Below are positions 9,412 through 17,351 of a DNA stretch of 64,000 bases, in pieces. A model generated the notes under the pieces. The model ran no database searches. It was not told the DNA's origin and was given only the letters and a program-made list of their open reading frames with translations. Position 1 is the stretch's first letter; every line of letters begins with the position of its first letter. The stretch covers positions 104,593 through 168,592 of the forward strand of contig CAJUDM010000007.1 of assembly GCA_910584915.1 (NCBI GenBank), in the 5' to 3' direction. The position numbers and the translations under genes are program-made. This stretch comes from an uncultured Lachnospiraceae bacterium. Lineage in GTDB: Bacteria; Bacillota; Clostridia; Lachnospirales; Lachnospiraceae.

Positions 9412-10281
9412 ATGAACAATCTGAAAAATCTCGGATGTATATCCGAACCGATACCTTTTACTGGTATAATTGATTATCCTCTAACGAATGACTACATGTT
9501 TCGAAGCGTCATGCAGAGCAATGAAAATGTATTAAAGGAACTTTTGTGCTCTCTGCTACGATTAAACTCTGATGATATCAGATCCGTACAGATTCTCAAT
9601 CCCATTGAGCTCGGAAAAAAAATCGACAATAAAGATTTTATTCTGGATATTAAAATCTTAATGAACAACAATTCTGCCATAAATCTGGAAATGCAAATGA
9701 ATAACCAGTATAACTGGCCGGAGAGGTCATTAGTCTATCTCTCTCGGCTCTTCGACAATCTAAATGCCGGAGAATCTTATAAAACCGTGAAGCCTGCTTT
9801 TCAGATCGGAATTCTCAACTTTACATTGTTTCCCAAACATCCTGAATTCTTTGCCACCTACAAAATGCTAAATATAAAAAACTATTATAAATATAGTGAC
9901 AAGTTTACCATTCATGTGTTAGACTTAACTAAAACACACTTGGCGGACAATGAAGACAAGAATTATAATCTCGATAAATGGGCCCAGTTATTTAACGCAT
10001 TGACATGGGAGGATTTTAAAATGATCTCAACAGGCAATAAAAATATGCAGGAAGCAGCGGAAACACTTTTTATCCTCAACGGAGACGCCCGGATTCGCGA
10101 TCAATGTGAGGCGCGGGAAGACTACCGAAAAACATGGGATACCATAGAACAACATATGATTGAAAGGCAGCGGAAGATAGAGGAATTAACATCATCAAAT
10201 GCGGAATTAAAGTCTCTAAATAAAGAAAAAGACTCTATTATCGCCTCATTGGAGGCAAGAATTGCCGAACTGCAAGAATAA
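9412..10281 (+). CDS. Rpn-family PD-(D/E)XK nuclease / putative transposase
   Basis: A 289-residue member of the Rpn (recombination-promoting nuclease, TIGR01784-like) family. It starts with the family signature DYPLTNDYMFRSVMQ and carries a nuclease core with ILDIKILMNNN...INLEMQ (Asp, then ExQ). The C-terminal 45 residues are a predicted coiled coil (MIERQRKIEELTSSNAEL onward). Family members promote RecA-independent recombination in E. coli; the function here is inferred. GGAG is 8 nt upstream of the ATG. Base composition is AT-rich compared with the genes on either side, a sign of transfer. No inverted repeats or target duplication were found. Confidence 0.88.
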   Translation: MNNLKNLGCISEPIPFTGIIDYPLTNDYMFRSVMQSNENVLKELLCSLLRLNSDDIRSVQILNPIELGKKIDNKDFILDIKILMNNNSAINLEMQMNNQYNWPERSLVYLSRLFDNLNAGESYKTVKPAFQIGILNFTLFPKHPEFFATYKMLNIKNYYKYSDKFTIHVLDLTKTHLADNEDKNYNLDKWAQLFNALTWEDFKMISTGNKNMQEAAETLFILNGDARIRDQCEAREDYRKTWDTIEQHMIERQRKIEELTSSNAELKSLNKEKDSIIASLEARIAELQE

Positions 10282-10318
10282 CTCAGGAACAAAAGACACA
10301 ATCACCCGATCCGGAATA

Positions 10319-10723
10319 TCAGTAGGCGATGGCATCATAAGCCGCATCCTCCCCGCCTCTCACCGTCAGAAACAGTCTGTGGGGCAGGCAGCAGATGATC
10401 TCCCCCTCAGAGGCTATCTTCCGCATTCCCACACAGATCCTGTCCGGGCAGTCCGCCTCTTTCACATACGCACTGCCCGCCTCTATGACAACGGTATTGT
10501 TTCCATAGGAGGAGGTGACCATCATTTCTGTGTCCTCATCCAGCGGAAACTCTCCGTAAACTTCCCCGTCTATTGTGATCTCCAGCAAACCGTTCTCCGT
10601 CTCCGCCTTCTTTCTGCCGCCGATCTGGAAAGAAAGCCCCAAAATAACCACAGCCGCCAGTACAGCGGCTGCGAAAATCAGATCCTTTTTATATTGTTTT
10701 GATAAAATATTGCCCTGTTTCAT
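10319..10723 (-). CDS. NusG domain II-containing membrane-anchored protein
   Basis: A 134-residue protein with an N-terminal TM helix (LIFAAAVLAAVVILGLSFQI, about 15-34) and a NusG_II-type beta domain (ITIDGEVYGEFPLDEDTEMM ... VKEADCPDRICVGMRKI ... IICCLPHRLFLTVRGG). The CPDRIC and CCLPH cysteines are typical of the family in Clostridia. Its ATG overlaps the stop of the preceding gene (ATGA), so the two are coupled. The biological role of these proteins is not settled. Confidence 0.9.
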   Translation of the reverse strand: MKQGNILSKQYKKDLIFAAAVLAAVVILGLSFQIGGRKKAETENGLLEITIDGEVYGEFPLDEDTEMMVTSSYGNNTVVIEAGSAYVKEADCPDRICVGMRKIASEGEIICCLPHRLFLTVRGGEDAAYDAIAY

Positions 10724-11139
10724 CGATCCATGTCTTTCCTGTCTGTTTCTCTTGAAATCAGTTCATCCTCAAAATATCTTCCACCTTTTATTTTCTGCCC
10801 TATTTTTATTGTATAAAAACAACGTCCACTCTTAAAATGCCAGCCGATACGAACCACAACTCCCGTCATGCCAGGGTGATCACACGGAGAGACGCACTCC
10901 CCATAAACATATCGCGGAGCCTCTCGTAGTTCTCTGATCTCTGCTTTTTCTATCTGAACATCTGACACCGGCGAGACAAGAGTTACTTTATCGGAACAAT
11001 TTAATCCGGCAGCTAAACAGTTATCTTTGCTGTCCATATCATTTGTTATATATTGCACCACAGCTTGGAATAGTTTAGGATCGCCTGCATTTATATCCAG
11101 GCATACACCCCATCTGCATTCATTTTTACTTTCTCCCAT
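10720..11139 (-). CDS. Uncharacterised protein in the TPR-DUF4037 operon
   Basis: A protein of about 139 residues that I do not recognise. It has no signal peptide or TM segment. The C-terminal part (YVYGECVSPCDHPGMTGVVV...FYTIKIGQKIKGGRYFEDEL) is basic with short beta-like strands and could be a small SH3-like fold. The ATG at 11139 follows GGGAAAG and is preferred to a TTG at 11160 that touches the upstream stop. It overlaps the NusG-II gene by 4 nt and follows the TPR-DUF4037 gene by about 20 nt, so the three are likely co-transcribed. Confidence 0.7.
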   Translation of the reverse strand: MGESKNECRWGVCLDINAGDPKLFQAVVQYITNDMDSKDNCLAAGLNCSDKVTLVSPVSDVQIEKAEIRELREAPRYVYGECVSPCDHPGMTGVVVRIGWHFKSGRCFYTIKIGQKIKGGRYFEDELISRETDRKDMDR

Positions 11140-11160
11140 CACTGCCGTCCGCTTTCCCAA

Positions 11161-13239
11161 CTACACCAGATTCGCCGTCCTCAGCACTGCATCCTCAATC
11201 CGGCTCTCCACTTCCGCCGCGTAAGGCTCCAGATAGGAATCCTGTCCTTCCGCCAGTCCCTGGCGTCTGAGTTCCTGCGCCACCAGAGAGGCGATCTCCT
11301 CGATCAGCACCACCTTTTCATCCGCCGTATTTAACGCAAAGCGGTACTCTCCCGGTGTCTCCGTGTCCCATTTATCCTGCTGACACGGCAAAACTGACAG
11401 TTTTTCAAGCTTTTCCGCCACCTCGGACAGCACGGGAAGCTCCTTCATCTTTCTGTGCATCCATTTAAAATAGGGCATATATTGTCCCGCCAGCAAAAAG
11501 CAGGCAGAACCTGTATTCTGAACAAATTCCGCGAGCGCCATCTGCGCCGCCACATACTCGCCCCGCATCATACAGCGGGCATACTGGTACTGTCCCATCT
11601 GTGCCATCTTCCGGAGCCTCGCCGCCAGCTTTTTCCTGCGCACATCCTCCGGGAAACCGGACAGATAGACTTCCCTCTGCGCCGTAAATCCACCGCCGCA
11701 GTCCTCGAACACTTCCCCGTTCGTCACCGTGGCAAGCCTTGTCTCCTGTAAAGAAACCCAGTCATATATAGCCTCCGGCGGCGTTTTTCGCCCGAGCAGC
11801 ATAAAATAAAAGTCTGTTGTCCGAAAGACGCCGCAGCGTTTTTCTGACACTGGTGTCATGATGGTCTCCACCGCCTCCGGCCAGGCAGTGCTCTGTTTTC
11901 TGCCCGTATCGATTTTCGCGGAACTGTTCGATGCCTCAAAAGCACTCTGCTCTTTTTCCGTATCGCTGTCCGAAAACGTATCCGATGAGTTATCGGCACT
12001 CTGCTCTCTGTTCACACCGCCGCTCAAACTGCAATCGCTGAAACGCTGCGGAAGTTTCCGGTAAGCTGCCTGTAGCGCCTCCCCGTACTTCTCATACGCC
12101 TCATTGTCCAGCCAGATAAAAAACCGCGGAAAATAATCGTGGTCCGTGGATATCCTGTCGTCATAGCCGAAGCACTCCGAACCTTCTCCCACAAGCCCCG
12201 CCGCAAAATGCCCCTCAAGTTCCGGGAACTGTTTCAGCATCGGCCTTCCGTACTGTTCATAATATTCCCGGCATCTCTCCATGCCTTTTTTTGCTGCGCA
12301 CGCTGTTTTCTTCGTCTCCCCTCCGCTCTCTGCTGTCAAAGCGCTTTCCGCACTTTCCACAGTATGAGGTTCTCTGCTGTTCTCACTCTCCAGGCGTTTC
12401 CTGACTTCCCCCGCCTTAGCCAGCCATTCTTTCTCCTCATCCGCTTTTCCCGCTTCTCTGCACACCTTCGCCAGGTTTTCACAGACGACCGCATAGGCAA
12501 GATTAAAGCCATAGTGTTTTTTGATCTCAGTGAGCGTCTTTTCATACCAGAGCGCCGCCTCTTCATAATCCTTTTCATGATAGTATATTTCGCCCAGCGC
12601 GGAGAGCGCCGCGCTGTAATGAGATGCCGGCGTATCCAGTCCCTCAAACATGCTGACCGCCTGCGTCACACACTTCTTTCCGCTCTCATGATCGCCCGTC
12701 TTTAAATACAGAAGTCCCAGATTGGTAAAATTCGTGGCAGCCTCCATCTGCCTGTCCGGATAGTTTCGCAGAATGCCCAGCGCTTTCATCAACAACTCAA
12801 GCGCTTCCTCATTTCTGCCCATCTTCTCCATCAAGCTGCTCATATTATTATATAGCCCCGCAAACAGATAATCGTCAGGACTCACTAACAGATGATAGAT
12901 CTGCTCCGCGCGCCTGTAAAACTGCAGCGCCATCTCAAAGTTCTCATCAAAACTGTAGGCAGTTGCCGTGTTGAGCAGCACCGTGGCAAACTCCGCGCTC
13001 TGATCCATATGCAGCTCTTCCATCAACAACAGCATATCCTCGGATATCTGATATGCTTTCCGAAACCGGGAAATGGAGCGATAGTACCCGATCATCTCAT
13101 TTCCCACAGACAGGTACAGCCCGTAATCTTCCCTCTCCTTTGCCTCCTCCAGCGCGGACAGCATAAATGGTTCCACCTTCTCATACTCCTGCGCCGCAAA
13201 AAGTCCGTCCAGTTTCTGTATAAATTCATTCGTAGTCAT
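11161..13239 (-). CDS. TPR-repeat protein with C-terminal DUF4037 (nucleotidyltransferase-like) domain
   Basis: A 692-residue cytosolic protein. Residues about 1-270 hold six or more tetratricopeptide units (for example FRKAYQISEDMLLLMEELHM, NEEALELLMKALGILRNYP, DYEEAALWYEKTLTEIKKHY). Residues about 320-650 form a DUF4037 domain, with GLVGEGSECFGYDDRISTDH as the nucleotidyltransferase-like Gly-Ser...Asp-x-Asp region. Two low-complexity Ser/Glu segments interrupt it (about 275-310 and 400-450). GGGGAAT precedes the ATG. The fusion suggests a signalling or modification enzyme with a protein-binding platform; substrate unknown. Confidence 0.85.
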   Translation of the reverse strand: MTTNEFIQKLDGLFAAQEYEKVEPFMLSALEEAKEREDYGLYLSVGNEMIGYYRSISRFRKAYQISEDMLLLMEELHMDQSAEFATVLLNTATAYSFDENFEMALQFYRRAEQIYHLLVSPDDYLFAGLYNNMSSLMEKMGRNEEALELLMKALGILRNYPDRQMEAATNFTNLGLLYLKTGDHESGKKCVTQAVSMFEGLDTPASHYSAALSALGEIYYHEKDYEEAALWYEKTLTEIKKHYGFNLAYAVVCENLAKVCREAGKADEEKEWLAKAGEVRKRLESENSREPHTVESAESALTAESGGETKKTACAAKKGMERCREYYEQYGRPMLKQFPELEGHFAAGLVGEGSECFGYDDRISTDHDYFPRFFIWLDNEAYEKYGEALQAAYRKLPQRFSDCSLSGGVNREQSADNSSDTFSDSDTEKEQSAFEASNSSAKIDTGRKQSTAWPEAVETIMTPVSEKRCGVFRTTDFYFMLLGRKTPPEAIYDWVSLQETRLATVTNGEVFEDCGGGFTAQREVYLSGFPEDVRRKKLAARLRKMAQMGQYQYARCMMRGEYVAAQMALAEFVQNTGSACFLLAGQYMPYFKWMHRKMKELPVLSEVAEKLEKLSVLPCQQDKWDTETPGEYRFALNTADEKVVLIEEIASLVAQELRRQGLAEGQDSYLEPYAAEVESRIEDAVLRTANLV

Positions 13240-13278
13240 ATTGATTCCCCGATCTTTTTGTTTCCTTCCGGTTACGCT

Positions 13279-14403
13279 TCAGTCCTCGTCATCATCCTTC
13301 TGCAGCGGCCTGTAATAGCAGCTACCCATATCCCGCACTTCGGCTTCCACCCCGTTCACATAGACCGTCAGATAAGTCTTCGCGGACATGGAGGACACCT
13401 TCTTTCCCCACAGTTTATAGGTGACGCCGTTCATATCGCTCGCTCTCACGTACACGTTTACTGTAAGGTTCTTTCCCTCCACGATCGTCTCCAGCATCAC
13501 AGGGTGGGGGTAATCGTTGCGGAATTGCAGATCCTTGCTGCCCGACGAGATTGCCGCATCCGTCCCTAACGGCAGATAGGAGACCGGCGAACTGTGGGGA
13601 TAGCGCATCGTCACCGTGATCCCTGCGTTCATCAGCGCATTGTAGGTTGTCGAAGACACCTGACAAATGCCGCCGCCGATACCGTTTACAAGCCTTCCAC
13701 CGGAATACACGCCCGCGGATTTATAGCCGTTGGCGGAAGTCCTCGGCAGAAAGATCGCATCCAGGGACGCAGACGCACCGCTCGCCAGCACATACCCGTT
13801 CATGTTTCCCGCCGCCACCCGGATATTGTTGATACGAGCCGCGCTGCTTCCCCTGAACGATGTCGTGCAGGTTCCCGCAAGCACATAATCCGACACGTTC
13901 GCCTCGGCTTCCGCATCCGCATAGGTGATCACCTTACAGGTGTTGGAATTCAGATCCACGTTGATATTGTTGACCGGTCCGGTCAGGAGCTGGGACTGCA
14001 CCACATTCAGATACCACAGATCAAACCCGTCCACAAACTGATAGCAGTACCCTTCCGGTACCGCCGTATTGACAAAATCCGGAGAGCGGAGTTCCGCGTT
14101 GACCTGCTCTAAAAATTCATCCGCCCACTCCATTCCCACAAAACAACAGGAATTGGCGCCGGTATCCGGATCTGTATAGAGGCGCATCTGCTGTCCCATC
14201 AGTTCCGAAAAAGGTTTCGTCCATACCTTGCTGCCGCAGGTGATCGTTAGGTTCATCTGCGCCCATCCGGGATTAAAAAAAGCCGCGTCCGACAGGGTTG
14301 TCACGCCGACTTCCACCGGTGCCGCCGAAACCTCCATCTTCGCCATAACCGGCACCGACACAAAAAGAATCACACTGAGTAATACCGCCATCCATCTTTT
14401 CAT
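13279..14403 (-). CDS. VanW-family secreted protein
   Basis: A 374-residue protein with a signal peptide (MKRWMAVLLSVILFVSVPVM, cleavage probably after VSA). The VanW domain carries YVLASGASASLDAIFLPRTS and the signature IGGGICQVSSTTYNALMNAG. VanW proteins occur in glycopeptide-resistance clusters and widely in Clostridia, where their role is unclear; a cell-wall link is inferred. The ATG at 14403 is preferred (GAGGTG upstream) over a GTG 12 nt earlier. An acidic tail (DDDED) ends the protein. It precedes the TPR-DUF4037 gene by 39 nt on the same strand. Confidence 0.88.
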   Translation of the reverse strand: MKRWMAVLLSVILFVSVPVMAKMEVSAAPVEVGVTTLSDAAFFNPGWAQMNLTITCGSKVWTKPFSELMGQQMRLYTDPDTGANSCCFVGMEWADEFLEQVNAELRSPDFVNTAVPEGYCYQFVDGFDLWYLNVVQSQLLTGPVNNINVDLNSNTCKVITYADAEAEANVSDYVLAGTCTTSFRGSSAARINNIRVAAGNMNGYVLASGASASLDAIFLPRTSANGYKSAGVYSGGRLVNGIGGGICQVSSTTYNALMNAGITVTMRYPHSSPVSYLPLGTDAAISSGSKDLQFRNDYPHPVMLETIVEGKNLTVNVYVRASDMNGVTYKLWGKKVSSMSAKTYLTVYVNGVEAEVRDMGSCYYRPLQKDDDED

Positions 14404-14514
14404 AATATTTCCCACACCTCACATTTTTTATATTACTTACAAAATCCGCCCTTGCTATTTTTCACTATAGAACACTTTTCGAAAATATGCAATACCGCAT
14501 CCATAGCTGTTTTT

Positions 14515-14665
14515 CGACGAAGTGAAATACTCCGCAGCAAAGCTTTTACACCCTCGCGGCAGTCGCCAGTGGATATCCAGGGCGAACAAGTTCGCCTGCA
14601 ATCACGGCTGCCCGGCTCGTTGCCCGCAGAAATAATCGAGTATTCATGCGCCGGACACCCCTGAG
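14515..14665 (-). repeat. Intergenic structured repeat, family 2 copy
   Basis: A 150-bp GC-rich block between VanW and ilvC. Read on the minus strand it carries GCGGGCAACGAGCC, an inner hairpin GGCGAACTTGTTCGCC and CTGCCGCGAGGGTGT. The same landmarks in the same order occur at 28925-29060. No coding frame is evident. Confidence 0.6.
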
Positions 14666-14705
14666 CCTTTGCCGGCATATCTCTTCCGGATAACCGCGTG
14701 CATAT

Positions 14706-14772
14706 AAAAAAGAACCGCCCGATCCCGAAGAGATATTTTGTATATCCTCCGCAAGATTGCCGCGGTTCTTTT
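14706..14772 (-). terminator. Terminator of the ilv operon
   Basis: Perfect 11-bp arms AAAAGAACCGC / GCGGTTCTTTT (14708-14718 and 14762-14772) close a 43-nt internal region. On the minus strand the second arm runs into TTTTTT. It lies 20 nt after the ilvC stop. Confidence 0.75.
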
Positions 14773-14791
14773 ATCCTGTTTCAGATCAGGA

Positions 14792-15808
14792 TCAGTTGTT
14801 GATCAGCTTATCCTCACCGTTCCAGCTATACAGCTTTCTGATCTCCTCGCCGACAATCTCAGCCGGATGCTCCGAAGCCAGTTTTCTCATCGCACGGAAG
14901 TGTGCCTGACCGCCTGCAGCGGACATATCCAACAGGAATTCCTTTGCAAAGCTGCCGTCCTGGATGTCTTTCAGGATCTTCTTCATGGTCGCCTTTGTCT
15001 CATCTGTGATGATCTTCGGACCTGTGATGTAATCGCCGTATTCCGCCGTGTTGGAGATGGAATATCTCATGCCCGCGAAACCGGACTGATAGATCAGATC
15101 CACGATCAGCTTCATCTCATGGATACATTCAAAATATGCGTTCCTCTCGTCATATCCTGCTTCCACTAACGTCTCAAAACCTGCCTGCATCAGCGCGCAC
15201 ACGCCGCCGCAGAGTACCGCCTGCTCCCCGAAGAGGTCTGTCTCCGTCTCTGTCCTGAATGTGGTCTCCAACACACCTGCTCTTGCACCGCCGATAGCAA
15301 GTGCATAGGCGAGTGCCATATCCTGTGCCTTGCCCGTCGCGTCCTGATGGACAGCCACCAGACAGGGAACACCCTTACCCGCCTGATATTCGCTTCTCAC
15401 GGTATGTCCCGGTCCCTTCGGTGCAACCATGGTCACATCCACGTTTGCGGGGGGAACGATCTGTCCGAAATGAATATTGAAACCATGGGCGAACATCAGC
15501 ATATTTCCCTCTTCCAGGTTCGGCTCAATGTCCTTCTTGTACATAGCAGCCTGCAGTTCATCGTTGATCAGGATCATAATGATATCTGCCTTCTTTGCCG
15601 CTTCTGCAGCCGTATATACTTCAAAGCCCTGTGCCTCCGCTTTTGCCCAGGATTTGGAGCCTTCGTACAGGCCGATGATGACATGACATCCGGATTCCTT
15701 CGCATTCAATGCATGTGCATGTCCCTGGCTGCCGTAGCCGATCACTGCGATCGTCTTGCCTTCCAACAGGGAAAGGTTACAATCTTCCTGGTAAAAAATC
15801 TTTGCCAT
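14792..15808 (-). CDS. ilvC: Ketol-acid reductoisomerase
   Basis: A 338-residue class I enzyme that isomerises and reduces 2-acetolactate (or acetohydroxybutyrate) in valine, leucine and isoleucine synthesis. The dinucleotide fold starts IAVIGYGSQGHAHALN. The metal and catalytic residues are in VAPKGPGHTVR, DLFGEQ and YFECIHE. The cofactor loop after beta-2 reads GLYEGSKSWAKA, where NADPH enzymes usually have GLRxxSxSW; replacement of the Arg by Tyr plus an acidic residue may mean NADH use (inference). The ATG at 15808 has GGAGG 9 nt upstream. It is last in the ilv operon. Confidence 0.97.
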   Translation of the reverse strand: MAKIFYQEDCNLSLLEGKTIAVIGYGSQGHAHALNAKESGCHVIIGLYEGSKSWAKAEAQGFEVYTAAEAAKKADIIMILINDELQAAMYKKDIEPNLEEGNMLMFAHGFNIHFGQIVPPANVDVTMVAPKGPGHTVRSEYQAGKGVPCLVAVHQDATGKAQDMALAYALAIGGARAGVLETTFRTETETDLFGEQAVLCGGVCALMQAGFETLVEAGYDERNAYFECIHEMKLIVDLIYQSGFAGMRYSISNTAEYGDYITGPKIITDETKATMKKILKDIQDGSFAKEFLLDMSAAGGQAHFRAMRKLASEHPAEIVGEEIRKLYSWNGEDKLINN

Positions 15809-15910
15809 TTTCTTTTCCTCCATTTTTTATTCTGACTTATTTTCTCTATAACTGAAAGGATTTCCCTTAGAGTTCATTCCAGTACCGCATATGCCCTGCC
15901 AGCGCGCCAT

Positions 15911-16420
15911 CTACAGATAAGTGACATTCTCAATACCTCTGCCAAGCCCGGCGATACCGGTTCTCGCAAGTTCTAATATCTCATAGCCACCGAGCAGATC
16001 CATAAACGCCGCTATCTTATCCTGATTGCCGGTCAGTTCTATGATAAGGCTCTCCTTCGCCACATCGATAATCTTCGCCCGGAAGATATCCGCCACGGCG
16101 ATCACACCCTGTCTCTCTTTGTCTCCGGCTTTCACCTTGATCAGCGCAAGTTCCCTGTAGACGCTTTTTTCCGGTTTCAGTTCCTTGATATCCCGCACAT
16201 CCACCAGCTTTGCGACCTGTTTCTCGATCTGATCCAGAATCTCATCATCTCCGCTGGTCACGATCGTGATCCTTGTAAACCGCGGATCTGCGGTCACCCC
16301 CGCCGTGATACTCTCAATATTATAACCGCGTCTGGAAAACAACCCGGAAATCCGGCTCAGCACACCGGACGTATTATCCACCAGAAGCTGGAATACTTTT
16401 TTCTGCGTCGATTTATCCAT
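15911..16420 (-). CDS. ilvN: Acetolactate synthase small (regulatory) subunit
   Basis: A 169-residue regulatory subunit. The N-terminal ACT domain is clear (VFQLLVDNTSGVLSRISGLF, SRRGYNIESITAG) and mediates valine feedback in the family. The C-terminal domain (ELALIKVKAGD ... GYEILELARTGIAGLGRG) activates the large subunit. The ATG at 16420 has AAAGGGA at good spacing. An ATG 6 nt earlier is too close to the ribosome site. It lies 102 nt before ilvC. It differs clearly in sequence from the other small-subunit gene at 16725. Confidence 0.95.
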   Translation of the reverse strand: MDKSTQKKVFQLLVDNTSGVLSRISGLFSRRGYNIESITAGVTADPRFTRITIVTSGDDEILDQIEKQVAKLVDVRDIKELKPEKSVYRELALIKVKAGDKERQGVIAVADIFRAKIIDVAKESLIIELTGNQDKIAAFMDLLGGYEILELARTGIAGLGRGIENVTYL

Positions 16421-16549
16421 ACTCATTCCCTTTCTGCTTTTCTGTCTCTCTGTCTGTATCCATAGCATGATACCTGAAATTTTCCGCAAATAATTATACT
16501 ATATATGCAGAAACATTTCAAGAATCCTTTATTTTTTATTTTTCTTTCG

Positions 16550-16695
16550 GTATCAGTTCAGCCTTTTATACCGTTTGGCCAAATCCGCTATCCAGCCGTG
16601 AGGAGACAACGGACAGTGCACTTCGCGAACAGTCCGTTGTCTCCTCGCGGCATCCGGCATCTCTGACTTAATGACATAGAAGGCTGAACTGATAC
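16550..16695. repeat. 146-bp nested inverted-repeat element between the two small-subunit genes
   Basis: Outer arms GTATCAGTTCAGCCTT and AAGGCTGAACTGATAC are perfect 16-bp inverted repeats (16550-16565, 16680-16695). Inside, 20-bp arms at 16595-16614 and 16632-16651 pair with a single mismatch around a 17-nt loop containing TTCGCGAA. The ATGCCGCGAGG segment is shared with repeat family 2. It could be a MITE/REP-type element or a transcript-processing structure. Confidence 0.8.
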
Positions 16696-16724
16696 TTCTT
16701 TAGCATCGGAAGTGACTGACAGTC

Positions 16725-17213
16725 TTAACCGTCCGCCTCCATGCACTTCTGCAGCGCAAGGGTTCCGGTTCGCGCCATCTCCACGATGCTCACTGAAGCC
16801 ATCATACTGATAAACAGCTTCACCTTCTCCGGATCATCGCAGATCTGGATCATCATCGTGTTTTTCGACATGTCAATGATATTCGCCTTCATCACATCAC
16901 ATGTCTCGAGGATCTCCCGCCTGTTGCCCTTATTGTATTTCACCTTGATCAGCATCAGCTCCCTGCTGATGCTCTGGCTCTCGGAAAACGTCTTTACTTT
17001 GATGACATCCAGCTTTTTGTTGAGCTGTTTCTCGATCTGCTCGATGGTTCTCTCATCCCCGGAACTCACGATCGTCATCACGGAAGTATCCGGCGAGTCC
17101 GTCTCTCCCACCGCCAGCGAATCAATATTAAAACATCTCCTGGAAAACAGTCCTGCCACTTTACAGAGCACACCGGATCTGTTCTCCACAAGAACGGAAT
17201 ATATTCTTTTCAT
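16725..17213 (-). CDS. ilvN: Second acetolactate synthase small-subunit paralogue
   Basis: A 162-residue paralogue with the same ACT layout (RIYSVLVENRSGVLCKVAGL, SRRCFNIDSLAVG) and C-terminal domain (ELMLIKVKYNKGNR ... SIVEMARTGTLALQKCM). It is distinct from the gene at 15911 throughout, so this is an old duplication, not a recent one. The ATG at 17213 is preceded by AAAGGAAACAGG. The longer frame upstream has no support. It follows ilvB by 138 nt. Two small subunits may give holoenzymes with different feedback responses (inference). Confidence 0.92.
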   Translation of the reverse strand: MKRIYSVLVENRSGVLCKVAGLFSRRCFNIDSLAVGETDSPDTSVMTIVSSGDERTIEQIEKQLNKKLDVIKVKTFSESQSISRELMLIKVKYNKGNRREILETCDVMKANIIDMSKNTMMIQICDDPEKVKLFISMMASVSIVEMARTGTLALQKCMEADG

Positions 17214-17351
17214 AACCTGTTTCCTTTCTATTTTCAGTTCCGCAGAATCCTGTTCTCGGTTCGCTAAATCCATAGAAACTATCCATATACCATGCACCCG
17301 GATATGATATGTTCCGCGATGCACACCCGCTTCGCCAGATGCCTTATGCGC

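Noticed and set aside
14433..14678. Small minus-strand frame between VanW and ilvC
   Set aside because: It runs through the structured repeat, lacks a ribosome site and has no protein-like features.
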